DNA from: Emiliania huxleyi CCMP1516
Lineage: Eukaryota > Haptophyta > Isochrysidales > Noelaerhabdaceae
Direction: 5' to 3'
Assembly: GCF_000372725.1 (NCBI RefSeq)
Contig: NW_005197426.1
Span: forward strand, 141,599-205,598
Length of the DNA stretch: 64,000 nt
Program-made: the position numbers and the translations under genes
Notes under the pieces: generated by a model
Seen by the model: the letters and a program-made list of their open reading frames with translations, nothing else
Database searches by the model: none
Told to the model about the DNA's origin: nothing
Part shown: positions 39,417 to 49,315 of the stretch, piece after piece
Layout: each line of letters opens with the position of its first letter
How positions within the stretch are numbered: position 1 is the stretch's first letter

Positions 39417-42240
39417 TCAGAGCTCGTCCTTTGGCTTGCCCTTGCTAATGTCCATCAGCTCGCGCTTGAGCATCAGCACGTCCCGCTTCAGCTTCGTCTC
39501 CATCGTGCTCACCGTCTGGATCATGCCGGGCGCGCGCCCCTTGATCAGGTGCGGCGAGTCGACCAGGTCGTCAAGCGCCTACCCTCGGGCGATCTCGGGC
39601 GATCTCGGGCGATCTCGGGTGCTCTCCGGCGATCTCGGGCGGGGGACTCGCACGAGTCCCGTCGTCCGTGCCGGGACGTGTGCATGGCATGGGACTGCTG
39701 GTGCGCTCGGCGTCTCGTGTGGTCGCTCGGCGCCTTTTTCAGGTTGGCGATTCCAGAGTTGAAGTTCATCTGGAGCTCGCCGATCCGCTTGCGCAGCAGC
39801 TTGTCGTACTCGGCCGCCTCCGCGCCGCCGCCCGCGCCGCCGCCCTCGCCGGCGCCGCCCCCCTCCGCCGCAGGCGCCTCCTCCTCCACCTCCTCCTCCA
39901 CCACCCCCTCCCACACCTGCGGCGGCGCCATCTCGTCCACCTGCGAGGGGATGCGTGCCGAACGCTCAGGAGGAGAGGAGGAGTGGCAGCCCCGCCGGCT
40001 GAGTGTCTTGTCTGCGTGTGGACTGTGTGTCGCTCCTGTGTGTCGTCATGTGTGCCGTCATCATCTGTTCTCTCCTGTCCCCCGCGCCGGTGTCCAGTCG
40101 CTGACTGACTGTTCTTCTCCTCTCTCTCTCCCCCCCCACCCACCTGCTTGAGGAAGCGGTCGACGAAGGCCTGCACCTTTGCCTGCGTCACATCCTCCGC
40201 CGTCTCGTCGCCGCGCGCCTCCATCGCATAGATCTGGAAACCGAGCGACGGGGGCGCCAGCCAAGCCGTGCTCCAGTCGCGCCCGGTCGCGTCCATGCCG
40301 TTGCCGACGATCATCCAGAAGGCGCCCTTTGCTGAGGCGGGGATGCCGAGCTGCTGCGCAAAGACGGGCCACGGCTCGGTGTCCTTGAAGCCGTACCCGA
40401 AGAGCAGCCGCTCTCGCACCTACAGCGTTGCAGCCGGCGCTTGAGATGGTCCGAAGCCGCCGTAGCCGCCGTGGGATGGTAGAGTACGGTGGTCGACAGG
40501 ACGAGTGTGGTGTCAGATGTGGTGTAGGATGTGGTGTGTGGTGCACACACCGACGAGGCGACAGCGCGGAAGGCGACCATCATCTCCGTGAGCTCGTCCT
40601 CGTACGAGTCGGGCATCAGCAGCAGAAACACCGGCACACCGAGCGCCATGTGCGACTGTGGGCGGGCCGGGTGGGGGTGGGGAGGCGCCGGGGGCGGGGA
40701 GGGCGGCGGCGAGGGCGGGGAGGGCGGGGAGGGCGGGGAGGGCGGCGGGGAGGGCGGGGAGGGCGGCGGCCTCAATCGACGACTCCGTCGAGAGGTCCTG
40801 CACGAGCGAGACGGAGTGCGTCGCGACCCAACGCGAGAGAGGAGGCTGCGCGAGCGGGCCCTGGTAGGTGAGCTTCCTCTCCCGCTTGTCCGCCTTGACC
40901 AGCTGGAGGACGGCCTAGGAGGATGCCTAGCCGCGTCACTGGTCGCGTGCGGCGTGGGGTGTCTCCCATGGGTGTCTCCCACACCGCCCTCAAGTGCAAC
41001 TGCGGGAAGGGAGGAGCGGCCCCGGCAAACGGCAAAACACGGCCTCGCGCTGGTGCTGTGCGCAGCCTCGGGTATACCGGCGGGTCAATCTCGGACCTCT
41101 CGGCTCCTGGCGCGGTGCCCCGGCGAGCTGACGAGCACACCGCGGCCGTGCGAACGGAGGGCGAGCGATCGCCTCTCCCGTGCGGTCTCTCCCGTGCGGT
41201 CTCTTCCGTGCCTGCTGCTTTGCTGCGGAGTGGCGGCCTCCTCCGCCGGCGAGCCGATGTCAGGCCATCTCGTGCGATCCCGGCTCATCTCGTTCGATCT
41301 GGTGCGATCTCATTCGATCTCGTTCGATCTCGTGCGATCTCGCCTTCTTCGCCGGCGCGCCGAGGAACTTCCGCTGCATCGCTGCGTCGAAGCACTCTCC
41401 AAAGGAGATGAGGCCCTGCAGCTTGCGCGCCTATGGGAAGGGTCCTTGAAGGTTCAGGGGAGCATCCCATACACAGGAGAGAAGATCCTGCAGCCTTGCG
41501 CGCCGTGTCGCGAAAGACCGGGTAGGCGGCGGACGCGTTTGAGGGGAAGAAGCCGACGACGCGCGGCGGCTTCTCCTCGTCCGCGTGTTGAGAGCTCCAC
41601 GAGTCGAGGTGCAGGAACCGCTCGGCCTGCGGGCGCGGGACGCGCTCGGAAGGTAGTGCGTCGGGGCCCGAGGCTGTGTCGTTGTGCCAGCTGCTTGACC
41701 GAGGCTGTGTCGTTGTGCCAGCTGCTTGACCGAGGCTGTGTCGTTGTGCCAGCTGGGGCTCTGCGCCTGCTTGACCGAGCGCAGCGTCTGCACCGTGTCG
41801 CGCGAGGCCAGCGCGAGCATCGTCTTGACGATGGACTCCTTGGAGTCGTCGCCGGTGTAGTCGAGCGCCTCGCCCTCGCGGAAAACGATCAGCTTGGGCA
41901 GCGACAGCGCACCCTGCACGATTCGCCCCAACACAGGGCTGTCTGGAGAGTCGATCCGGAGCTGGCCGAGCTTGACTGCAGCTTTGGCCTTGACGCGCAG
42001 CTCCGGCGCGGCCTTGCGCAGCCGTTTGTCCACGGCGTCGCACACGCCGCACCCCGGCACCGAAACCGAGATGAGGAGCAGAGGGTGCGCCTCGAGTGCT
42101 ACTTCGAGTGTGCTGTCGGTGAGGTACAAAAGCTCGTCCGCGGCGTCGGACTTCTTCCCCTTGGCCTTGGCCGCCGCAGTCCGAGACGCGGCGAGGCAGA
42201 GAAGGAGGAGGATCCTGGCCAGCAAGACGAGCCGCATCAT
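39417..42240 (-). CDS. ER-luminal PDI-like protein with CGVC active site and KDEL retention signal
   Basis: Model complement(join(39417..39578, 39734..39940, 40144..40419, 40551..40655, 40771..40914, 41344..41430, 41504..41626, 41767..42240)), 525 aa. All phases close, and five of seven donors are GC. It starts with a signal peptide (MMRLVLLARILLLLCLAAS). A thioredoxin-fold domain follows, with SVPGCGVCDAVDKR as redox site (CGVC instead of CGHC) and LPKLIVFREGEALDYTGD. Then come b-like domains without a CxxC (PRVVGFFPSNASAAYPVF; GVPVFLLLMPDSYEDEL), an acidic stretch and a helical end terminating in KPKDEL. KDEL binds the retrieval receptor, so the protein works in the ER lumen in disulfide exchange or folding. 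Intron 2 is flanked by duplicated exon sequence. Confidence 0.85.
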
Positions 42241-42334
42241 TGTGACGTGGAAACTGGTCGAGGGTTCTGCCAGTTCGAACGCCGCTGGCCTTGTCACCGC
42301 TTCCAGCGCACCACCCAAAAAATAAATCCGACTG

Positions 42335-42388
42335 GTTGTGAGGCTGCCAACTGCACTCCAAGTGCTCCAAGTGCTCCAAGTGCTCCGC
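42335..42388. repeat. CTCCAAGTG-family dispersed repeat
   Basis: TGTGAGGCTGCCAACTGCAC followed by four units of TCCAAGTGC, related to 26850-26907 and 45631-45716. It lies between two convergently spaced genes. Confidence 0.7.
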
Positions 42389-42449
42389 TCTTGTTAACAT
42401 CGAAAACTACAAAAAAATCAAGTCACGTGGGTCGCTGCGGGTACTCGTC

Positions 42450-44135
42450 CTAGGCCAGCATCCGCGACTTCGACTTCGACACGAAGCCTCGGCAGCAAGG
42501 GCAAGCCGTGTTGATCGGCTCCATCCCGCGGCTCGTCTCGACCTCGCTGTCGTCGTTGAGCCAAGTATGCAGGCAGCGGTAGTGGAAGAGGTTCTTGCAG
42601 CAGCGCGTGGCGCCCCAGCCATTCGGGTTGCGCGGCTGCAGGCGCGCCTCGGGGTGCGAGCTGAGGTCGTCCAAGCAAATGGCGCACTCTTGGCGCTCCT
42701 CGGCTGCTGCTGCTGCCGCGGACACGCCCGCAACGGCGGCAGCCTCCATCTCCGACTTCTCCTCATCGCTCTCCACCTCTACCGCTGCCTCCACCTCCAC
42801 CTCGTCGTCGCATGGCGGGGCAGCACCCGCCGCCGCTGCAGCCTCCGCCGCCGCCGCCGTAGCCTCCGCCCTCGCATGCTCTACTGCGCACGCCTGCCGC
42901 CTCGCCGCTCTCTGCTCGCTCGCGGAAGGCGGCGGTTCGGAGAGCAGCGAGCGAGCCGTGGCGTCGGCAGTGTCCGCCGGGTCGAAGCCGTCCTCCTCCT
43001 CGTAGCTGGCCTCAGAAGGCCCTGCTACGCCTTGCGGCGATGCTTGCTGCGGCTGCGGCTCGAGCAAGCGGACGGTTGCGTCCCACAGGTGCCGCGCACG
43101 CGCCAGCGCCGCCTCCTCGGCGGTGGTGAAGCAGCCGCGAAGGGTCATCTTGCTGCCAACCCTCACCTGCAGCACGTACTTATTGCGGCCTTGCGTCTTC
43201 GGGTAGAAGGTCACGCCTTTGTAGCCGCTGTTGCTGCTGCTGCTCGTGGCCAGTGTAAGGCCCTCCCTCCCCGCCTGCCGGACTGCCTCGGCGCCAGCAG
43301 CAGAGGAAGGCGCAGGAGGCGGCGGCGGCGGCGGCGGCGCGGTGAGATCGCTGCCGGTGTCCCTGCCCGCCTCCCTGCGAGCGTAGAAGAGCGCCGCCTG
43401 CTCGGCGGTGGCGAAGTAGCCGAGGTGGACACTCTTGCCTTCAGCCGTCACCTCCAGCTTGTACTTCTTGCTGCCTCGCTTCTTCGGGCGGTAGCAGACG
43501 CTTTTGTAGCCGCTATTGCTGCTGCTGCTCGTAGCCAGAGTAAGGCCCTCCCTCCCCGCCTGCCGGACTGCCTCGGCGCCAGCAGCAGAGGAAGGCGCAG
43601 GAGGCGGCGGCGGCGGCGGCGCGGTGAGATCGCTGCCGGTGTCCCTGCCCGCCTCCCTGCGAGCGTAGAAGAGCGCCGCCTGCTCGGCGGTGGCGAACCA
43701 GCCGAGGGTGGCCTGCTTGCCTCCAACCCTCGCCTGCAGCTTGTACTTCTTGCTGCCTTTCTGGTTCGGGTTGAAGATCACGCCTTTGTAGCCGCTATTG
43801 TTGCTGCTGCTGGCGACCAGAGTCAGGCCCTCCCTCTCCGCCTGCCGTATCACCTCGGCGCCAGCGGCAGTGGTAGTAGGGCGGGGCTGCAGCAGCTTGG
43901 CGGCGTCGGCGCGGCCGTACTCTGACCGAGCGTAGGCGGTGGCCGCCTCTTCGGCGGTGTCGAAGTAGCCGAGGTGGACATGCTTGCCGCCATCCCGCAC
44001 CTGCGCCTTGAACTTCTTACTGCAGCGGTCGTAGGCCACGTTCTTGTAGCCAGTCGTGCTGTTCTTGTAGATGGCTGGGATCAACACGAGGCGCTCAGAA
44101 ACCTGTGGCCGCGAGTTCGCGCGAGCCGGCGCCAT
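42450..44135 (-). CDS. Protein with four AP2-like domains and a C-terminal RING finger
   Basis: Intronless frame, 561 aa from Met at 44135 (an upstream Met at 44198 is possible; beyond that the frame enters a dispersed repeat). Four repeats follow the AP2/ERF pattern: GYKNVAYDRCSKKFKAQVRD...LGYFDTAEEAATAYA, GYKGVIF..., GYKSVCY... and GYKGVTF..., each with (L)G.F.TAE(E/Q)AA. Repeats two to three come from a recent ~290-bp tandem duplication that is still nearly identical at DNA level. An acidic linker leads to a RING: CAICLDDL, CCKNLFHYRCLHTWL and CPCCRGF, supplying Cys and His in RING-H2 spacing. AP2 domains bind DNA and RING domains usually recruit E2 ubiquitin ligases, so a chromatin-bound E3 is a reasonable inference. 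Confidence 0.82.
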   Translation of the reverse strand: MAPARANSRPQVSERLVLIPAIYKNSTTGYKNVAYDRCSKKFKAQVRDGGKHVHLGYFDTAEEAATAYARSEYGRADAAKLLQPRPTTTAAGAEVIRQAEREGLTLVASSSNNSGYKGVIFNPNQKGSKKYKLQARVGGKQATLGWFATAEQAALFYARREAGRDTGSDLTAPPPPPPPAPSSAAGAEAVRQAGREGLTLATSSSSNSGYKSVCYRPKKRGSKKYKLEVTAEGKSVHLGYFATAEQAALFYARREAGRDTGSDLTAPPPPPPPPAPSSAAGAEAVRQAGREGLTLATSSSSNSGYKGVTFYPKTQGRNKYVLQVRVGSKMTLRGCFTTAEEAALARARHLWDATVRLLEPQPQQASPQGVAGPSEASYEEEDGFDPADTADATARSLLSEPPPSASEQRAARRQACAVEHARAEATAAAAEAAAAAGAAPPCDDEVEVEAAVEVESDEEKSEMEAAAVAGVSAAAAAAEERQECAICLDDLSSHPEARLQPRNPNGWGATRCCKNLFHYRCLHTWLNDDSEVETSRGMEPINTACPCCRGFVSKSKSRMLA

Positions 44136-44210
44136 TGTTTTACGCTGTCCCCAACCGATCCGGCGGGCGCCCGCCGTTTTTGCCGACCTTTTTAGCATAC
44201 TTGAGCACTT

Positions 44211-44252
44211 GAGCACTGGATAGGGCCGATTCCGCGTGGTACGGGACCCCTC
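44211..44252. repeat. Dispersed repeat, first copy at 20168-20209
   Basis: GAGCACTGGATAGGG, CGATTCCGC and GGTACGGGACCCCTC in the same order and spacing as 20168-20209. It overlaps the possible 5' extension of the AP2-RING gene. Confidence 0.75.
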
Positions 44253-44989
44253 GATCGTCTCGCCCTCCCTCACTGGTGTGTTCATCGGGGGGGGTCATAA
44301 CAAACACGGTACAGGATCGAGGTGCACGCTGCCGAAGCAGTGTCGTCCCCTCTCTCCCCGACGGCGATGGCGGTGTGACCGATCGAGCTACAAGAGGAGC
44401 TTGGTCAGCAGGATCCGGGACAGGTCTGACGCACTACCTCACTGGGCCTGAGATCATCGAGACAGCGCCCGTCACCGTCTCGGATTTGTGTGGAGTCGAA
44501 CCACTCCGGGATGAGCAAGCTCATCGCTTTGAGTAGCGCTCTTTCTCACCTGTTGCGGCGGCAGCGGAAGGGATGTGCGCCAGTTTGTCCGAGCAGGGCA
44601 GGGGGGGTGGGGGCGGGGGCGGGGGGGGGGGGGGGGGCGACGGGCAGGCTTTTAGCCGGTTGGAGAAGGTAAAGTAGCAACTCGCAGACGTACTACACAC
44701 GCAAAGCACACTTGGGTTTGTTGACGCGACAGGGAAAATGACTTTCACCTGGCGAGCCAAAGGCACGTTTTCCCACATTCCTCAGATGTGGCATCAAATC
44801 TCTCTAACAACAAATAAATCTCTCTCTCTCTCTCTCTCTCAGATGTGGTGCTGGTTGGTGGCGCCGGCGAGGGAAGGAAAAGCGCAGCGCGTCGCTGATG
44901 AAAAGCGCTGACGCGTCAGCTGCTGAGCTTCCTGCTCGTCAGAGAACTCGTCGGCTTCAGCTCCGGCCGGCGCTCTGAACGCAGCAGAG

Positions 44990-45241
44990 ATGCCACATCT
45001 CCCGCGCGACGCAGCGAGAGCGGGCGCACCGAGGACCAAACGCACCTACAAACGCATAGACACGGCCGGAGACGGGTCAGTCGTACTCGAGTATGCTACT
45101 CGTGTGCCGCCCTCGATGGATGGGTGGGAATGGTCTGCGAGCGATTGGACAGAAATGGAGCTAAAAAAGCCTTTCGCGACAGCGCGTTACTCCAGGAGGC
45201 AGCACGTTCGACGGGAGCAGCGAGGGTCAGGCACGCGATAG
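44990..45241 (+). CDS. Small hypothetical ORF
   Basis: 83 codons, MPHLPRDAARAGAPRTKRTY then TAGDGSVVLEYATRVPPSMDGW. Composition is balanced enough to be coding, but there is no family, no neighbour context and no splice evidence. Confidence 0.2.
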   Translation: MPHLPRDAARAGAPRTKRTYKRIDTAGDGSVVLEYATRVPPSMDGWEWSASDWTEMELKKPFATARYSRRQHVRREQRGSGTR

Positions 45242-45630
45242 CCAGCATGATTGTTGTGCAAAAGACGAAACGAGAGAGCCGTCGATCGGTGTTCCGGTAA
45301 ATCGTGTGCCCCGTCGATCGTGTTTTCGGACGATTTCGGACGATGATGAGGAGGAAGAAGTAAACCAAACGCAGACCCATCCCTCCCTTGGTTGTATGTT
45401 TTCTACCTTTCTTTCTTTTTGGAGACCCAAAAACATATATTCATATATACGCTCAAACACATGGGTCATGGCATGTGGCGAGAGAGAGTTTCATGGCGAT
45501 GCGCAGCAGCAGAGAGAGAGATTTACAGCAGCAGCCGCCAAATGCGCTATCAAATGGAAGCGCCTACCTGCGGGATTGGTTGGTGGAGGCAAAAGTAAGC
45601 GTATGAATTTCCCGTCCACCGGTTACCTTC

Positions 45631-45716
45631 CTCACTTGGAGCACTTGGACTGCAGTTGGCAACCTCACACCCAGGGCCGGGGAGCTAATCAGCGCACTCC
45701 AAGTGCTCCAAGTGAT
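45631..45716. repeat. CTCCAAGTG-family dispersed repeat (inverted copy)
   Basis: Reverse complement of the block at 26850-26907: CTTGGAGCACTTGGA..., CAGTTGGCAACCTCACACCC, GGGCCGGGGAGCTAA, then further CTCCAAGTG units. Confidence 0.75.
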
Positions 45717-46083
45717 CCCGGCCTCTCTCCCTTGGGGCTGTCGGCGTTCTTTCTTTCTTTTTACACTGGGCACGGGACTGGGATTCCGGGACTCTGGGGC
45801 ACACACTCTAACACCACGGGTGTTTGCGCGCGCGAAGGAGCCGTGAAGCAAGGGTGGCACCCTCTTTGGGTGGCCGCGTGTGTTGTGGCGCGCGAAAAGG
45901 GAAGGTGAAATGTAAGATCGTCGCGGGACAGGAAATGTCCGAACTTCTCACTCACTACTTACATACACACACTCCTCTAGTCTCTCCACGACCAGAGTCT
46001 CGCACACTCGCAGCACAAGGCTCCCAGCGATAGCATCATACAACATGCCCTTTAAGCCCCGTCCCGACACCTGAAGCGTGTGC

Positions 46084-46600
46084 TCAAACCTTGAGCTTAC
46101 GAAGCTCGGCGGTGTACTTTTGCGGCACACCGGCCTTGAGGAGGGCGTCGAGCTTTTCCTGCCGGATCGCCTCCACCTTTTGGCGTTCCGCCGCAGGCGC
46201 AGATGGCCAGTACGCGCTTCCGGTGAAGCCAGGAGCGCTCCCGGCACCTGCTCTTCTTTCTCTGCTGACTCTTTGAGGACATCAGCGCGGTTTCTTCTCT
46301 CTCATAAATGGCTTTACAAAAGGATCAAAACACTGGCTGGTCCTCGCAGGGAGGGCGCTGGCCAAGGGACGTAGGCGCGTGACACGATTGAGCACAAGGA
46401 AGCTCGAGTATTGACATTGAGGGTTCACGGCGCAGAGCTGTGCTAGTACACTGTGTGTAGTGTGTAGTGTGTGGAGGGTGCTGGGTGGCACAGGCGTCCG
46501 AACCAGGTCGACGCCTCGGCCTTGAGCCCCCACAGGTTGCCGACCACGCCGTCGCGCGGCCAGCGAGGCGGGTACGCGCGGCACGACCGACGCCGAGCCC
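46084..46600 (-). CDS. Unresolved gene, C-terminal exon supported
   Basis: The final exon (46084 to about 46230) reads GFTGSAYWPSAPAAERQKV and then AIRQEKLDALLKAGVPQKYT...LRKLKV to a stop, a clearly protein-like helical end. A probable upstream exon at about 46490-46600 reads WPRDGVVGNLWGLKAEASTW. The join between them and the start were not found. No family can be named. Confidence 0.4.
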
Positions 46601-47028
46601 CAGGCGACGGGACTGCTGGCCCCGGCGTGATATAGTAACGACGGACGCGGCCTGCGAGGAGAGGAGAGGAGAGGACAGACGGGACGAGACGAGGAGGAGA
46701 GGTCAGAGGAGAGGAGAGGAGAGGAGTGTGAGGAGAGGAGAGAAGAGGAGGGGGGGGGGGCGAGGCGGCGCGATCCAATGCGATGCGATGCCAAGGGGAC
46801 TGGGGGGGGGGGGGGGGAGGTGAGCGAGAGAGGTGTGCGCGTGATGAGATATTGAGCCATGCAGCAGGTATACGAGGTAGTGAGGAAGTGGGAGCTAAGT
46901 GCTACGGCTTTAGCGGACGGTCCAGCGGCCGCGCCTGCGTCTCTACGCCGAGCGAAGTCAGGCGCTCAGTGATTTCTTGTTTCTTGGAGGAGGGCCGCCT
47001 GGGGTCTGGGGACCCTTTTACCTTACCT
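46601..47028. other. Low-complexity sequence, (GAGAG)n and poly-G
   Basis: GAGGAGAG-type repeats at about 46650-46755, poly-G at 46801-46818, and a short (CTTAC)n near 47015-47030. No gene seen. Confidence 0.6.
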
Positions 47029-48054
47029 TACTTGGCCCACAGCTCAAAAAAGTCGGCGGCCGACTTGGGCTCCCTCCGCCCCTCAGCGTCGTCAAACGGC
47101 GCGGACCAGGGCGCCCGCTCCCACTCGCCTGCACTACCTTGGCGACCCGCTCGGCGCGTCCAAGCCGCCTCCACCACGGGCTCTGCGCCTAAGCAGCATA
47201 CACCGAGGCTGCGGAGCGCGGCTTCGTCCTCCTAAACTTCGCGGGAAAACCAGAGCTACGAGGACGGCTGGTGTGAAGAAGCGAGAGAAAGGATGGTGTC
47301 TGTCAGGTGTCTAGATCTCCGCGCCCGCCCGCACGCCGCGGTCTCCGTCGCGTGTGATGCCAACGAGGGTCCCTAGAGGAGGGTTCCGAGAGGGTTCCGA
47401 GAGGCCTCCAGCAAAGCATGTGGAGGACAGTTGGCGAGGGGGGCCAAAGCGGTCGAGCGCGGCGGCGACGTTGCCGGGGACGAGCTGGCACTGGTCCCCC
47501 GGCGCGAGGAACTCGCACCACTCCGACCGCTTCCCGTCGTTCGAGTTTGCCACGCGCAGGAGCGCCACGCTGCCCGCCGCCCCTACGGCCACCCGAACCC
47601 CAGGCGCAGGCATCGCCGCGCCGGGCCCTGAGGAGCGGCCCCAGTAGTAGCCTCCGGTATAGTGATTGTTCACGCCGAGCCCAAGGAAAGCGCCCGCGCC
47701 GCCACACTGCTCGAGCGTGGCGTCGAGGTTGGCCAGCACGACCGAGGCGTCGGGCGCCGCAGATGGACAGTCGGCGCCTGCCACTGTCGTGGAGCCAATC
47801 GCGCCGTCGCGGGGCTTGCGTCCTGAAAGCACGCTGCAGTGCACGTACACGAGGTCGGAGAGGCCGCCACTGTCACCGCTGCCCAGGCACGCATTGAGCG
47901 CCGCCGCAGTCAAACCACGCTGCCGCGCTGTCGTGCAGTCAAGCAGGAGCGCCGGCGTAGGCACGTCGCAAAGCATCATTCCGGCTCGCAGAGCGTCGCA
48001 GTGTGCGAGGCAGCACAACGCGAAGAAGGAGAGCATCTGCACACAAATGTGCAT
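47029..48054 (-). CDS. Secreted or membrane protein of unknown function
   Basis: From ATG at 48054 there is a signal peptide (MLSFFALCCLAHCDALRAG). It is followed by MLCDVPTPALLLDCT, a region with regularly placed Cys, GLGVNNHYTGGYYWGRSSG and SEWCEFLAPGDQCQLVPGN. The first frame is open to a stop at 47311, but a 45-nt intron with CTCGGAACC repeats may be spliced near 47380. A further exon (47029 to about 47235, after acceptor TTTAG) reads EDEAALRSLGVCCLGAEPVV...SAADFFELWAK and fits as the true C-terminus through a donor near 47330. This last join is a suggestion. No family is recognised. Confidence 0.45.
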
Positions 48055-48464
48055 CGAATTGGTGTTGGCTAAGATAGGATTCCTACGGCAGGCGGCGCAC
48101 GCAGCGGCGCCGCCCGCGTGAAGCGACTCTCAGCCTTTTTGATTTTTTTATTTAGTAATATGAAACCCTTTCCCCATTCCTCTTCTCCCTTTTTTCTTTC
48201 TCTGCCTGATTGATTCTCTCAACAGCGAAGGCGGGTTAGTGGTGCACTAACCTCCGAGAAACCCTTCGGGTCGCTCCTCATCGCAAACCCTGACAACAAA
48301 CAAATCTCTCTCTCAAACCCTGTCAGCAGTCCACCTCCGGGAATGTACGTAAGAGCTACATACACTGAAACGTACACTGAGAGAGAGAAATCGCAGTGAA
48401 ATCTCTACAACAAACTCTGCATCATAAGCGGCGAACGAGGCACGGTCGCTCTCCGACATGAGCC
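48055..48464. other. Intergenic, no gene seen
   Basis: AT-richer stretch (48130-48420) with short CT and GA tracts; possible shared upstream region. Confidence 0.4.
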
Positions 48465-48845
48465 ATGAGGCGCGTTGCACTTGCCAGTGCTGCCCTGGCC
48501 TTCTGTCTGCCCGCCCAATGGGTGGCAGGTGCCTCTGCTGCTGTGGCATGCCTCACGGCTGCGACTGGCCGGCGCCTCGGCGCGTCAGCTCGGCTCGGCG
48601 TAGCGATAGTGGCCAGCGCAACTCGCCTGGACTCAACGCTCAGCCAGGAGCTCCCGCACGCGCTGGCGCGAGGCATGGCGCATGCAACGCGCAGCAATGC
48701 TCGCCTCGCCTCGCGCAAATGCGACCGTCCTCGCAGCCGACAGTCCCACCGCCTGCTAAAGAAGCACAGCGACGAATGCGGCACCGGCGACGCATGGCAG
48801 GCTGGTCATGACGCAGTTATAGGGTGTTGTGTGCCGTCAGAGTGA
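48465..48845 (+). CDS. Small possible secreted protein
   Basis: 126 codons beginning with a credible signal peptide (MRRVALASAALAFCLPAQWVAGASA), then Ala/Arg-rich sequence with a C-terminal CGTGDAW...GCCVPSE. Only the leader supports it; no homologous family is evident. Confidence 0.3.
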   Translation: MRRVALASAALAFCLPAQWVAGASAAVACLTAATGRRLGASARLGVAIVASATRLDSTLSQELPHALARGMAHATRSNARLASRKCDRPRSRQSHRLLKKHSDECGTGDAWQAGHDAVIGCCVPSE

Positions 48846-48984
48846 CGCTCTGTCTGTGTGTCAGGGATAGTCAGGGCCGTCCATCAGAGCTCCAGTAAGC
48901 TCGGAGACACCCCATTAGTGCGACTCGACCTCTTTGAGTCACTGCCTTCCCGGCGGTTTGGCTGTAGAGCCTCTATCTACATGT

Positions 48985-49140
48985 ACCAAACTCATCAGCA
49001 AAATCGCGCTCTACATCGCTCTACATCGGACTCACATCGTCACGCGCCGGATGTAGAGCTCTACAGCTCTATATATAGCGCTCCAGAGCGCTCTACATCT
49101 CTACAGCTCTACAGCGCTCTACACTCTACATCCTCTACAC
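48985..49140. repeat. Dense palindromic tract built on GCTCTACA/TGTAGAGC
   Basis: At least seven GCTCTAC-type units in both orientations, including the perfect 14-bp palindrome TGTAGAGCTCTACA, and GCTCTATATATAGCGC. It lies about 180 bp upstream of the F-box gene start and is related to the hairpin at 58356-58382. Confidence 0.75.
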
Positions 49141-49315
49141 CCTCCCTCAGGACAGAGCTTTCGCCCCCAGCCCGCGACGGGAGCCCGCCGCCTGCTTTCG
49201 GACGACGAATACGGCAGAGGCCGTAACAGACAAGAACGCGCGACGTCTGCCCGCTGCGCACTCTGCAACCCTCCCCCCATCTCAACACGCGCACTCCGCG
49301 CTCGCCACTTCCGAC

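Larger units (their letters stand above)
44136..46083. other. Intergenic region with dispersed repeats
   Basis: Holds poly-G near 44618-44637, (CT)n at 44822-44842, two dispersed repeats listed separately and a weak small ORF. Nothing else is supported. Confidence 0.45.
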
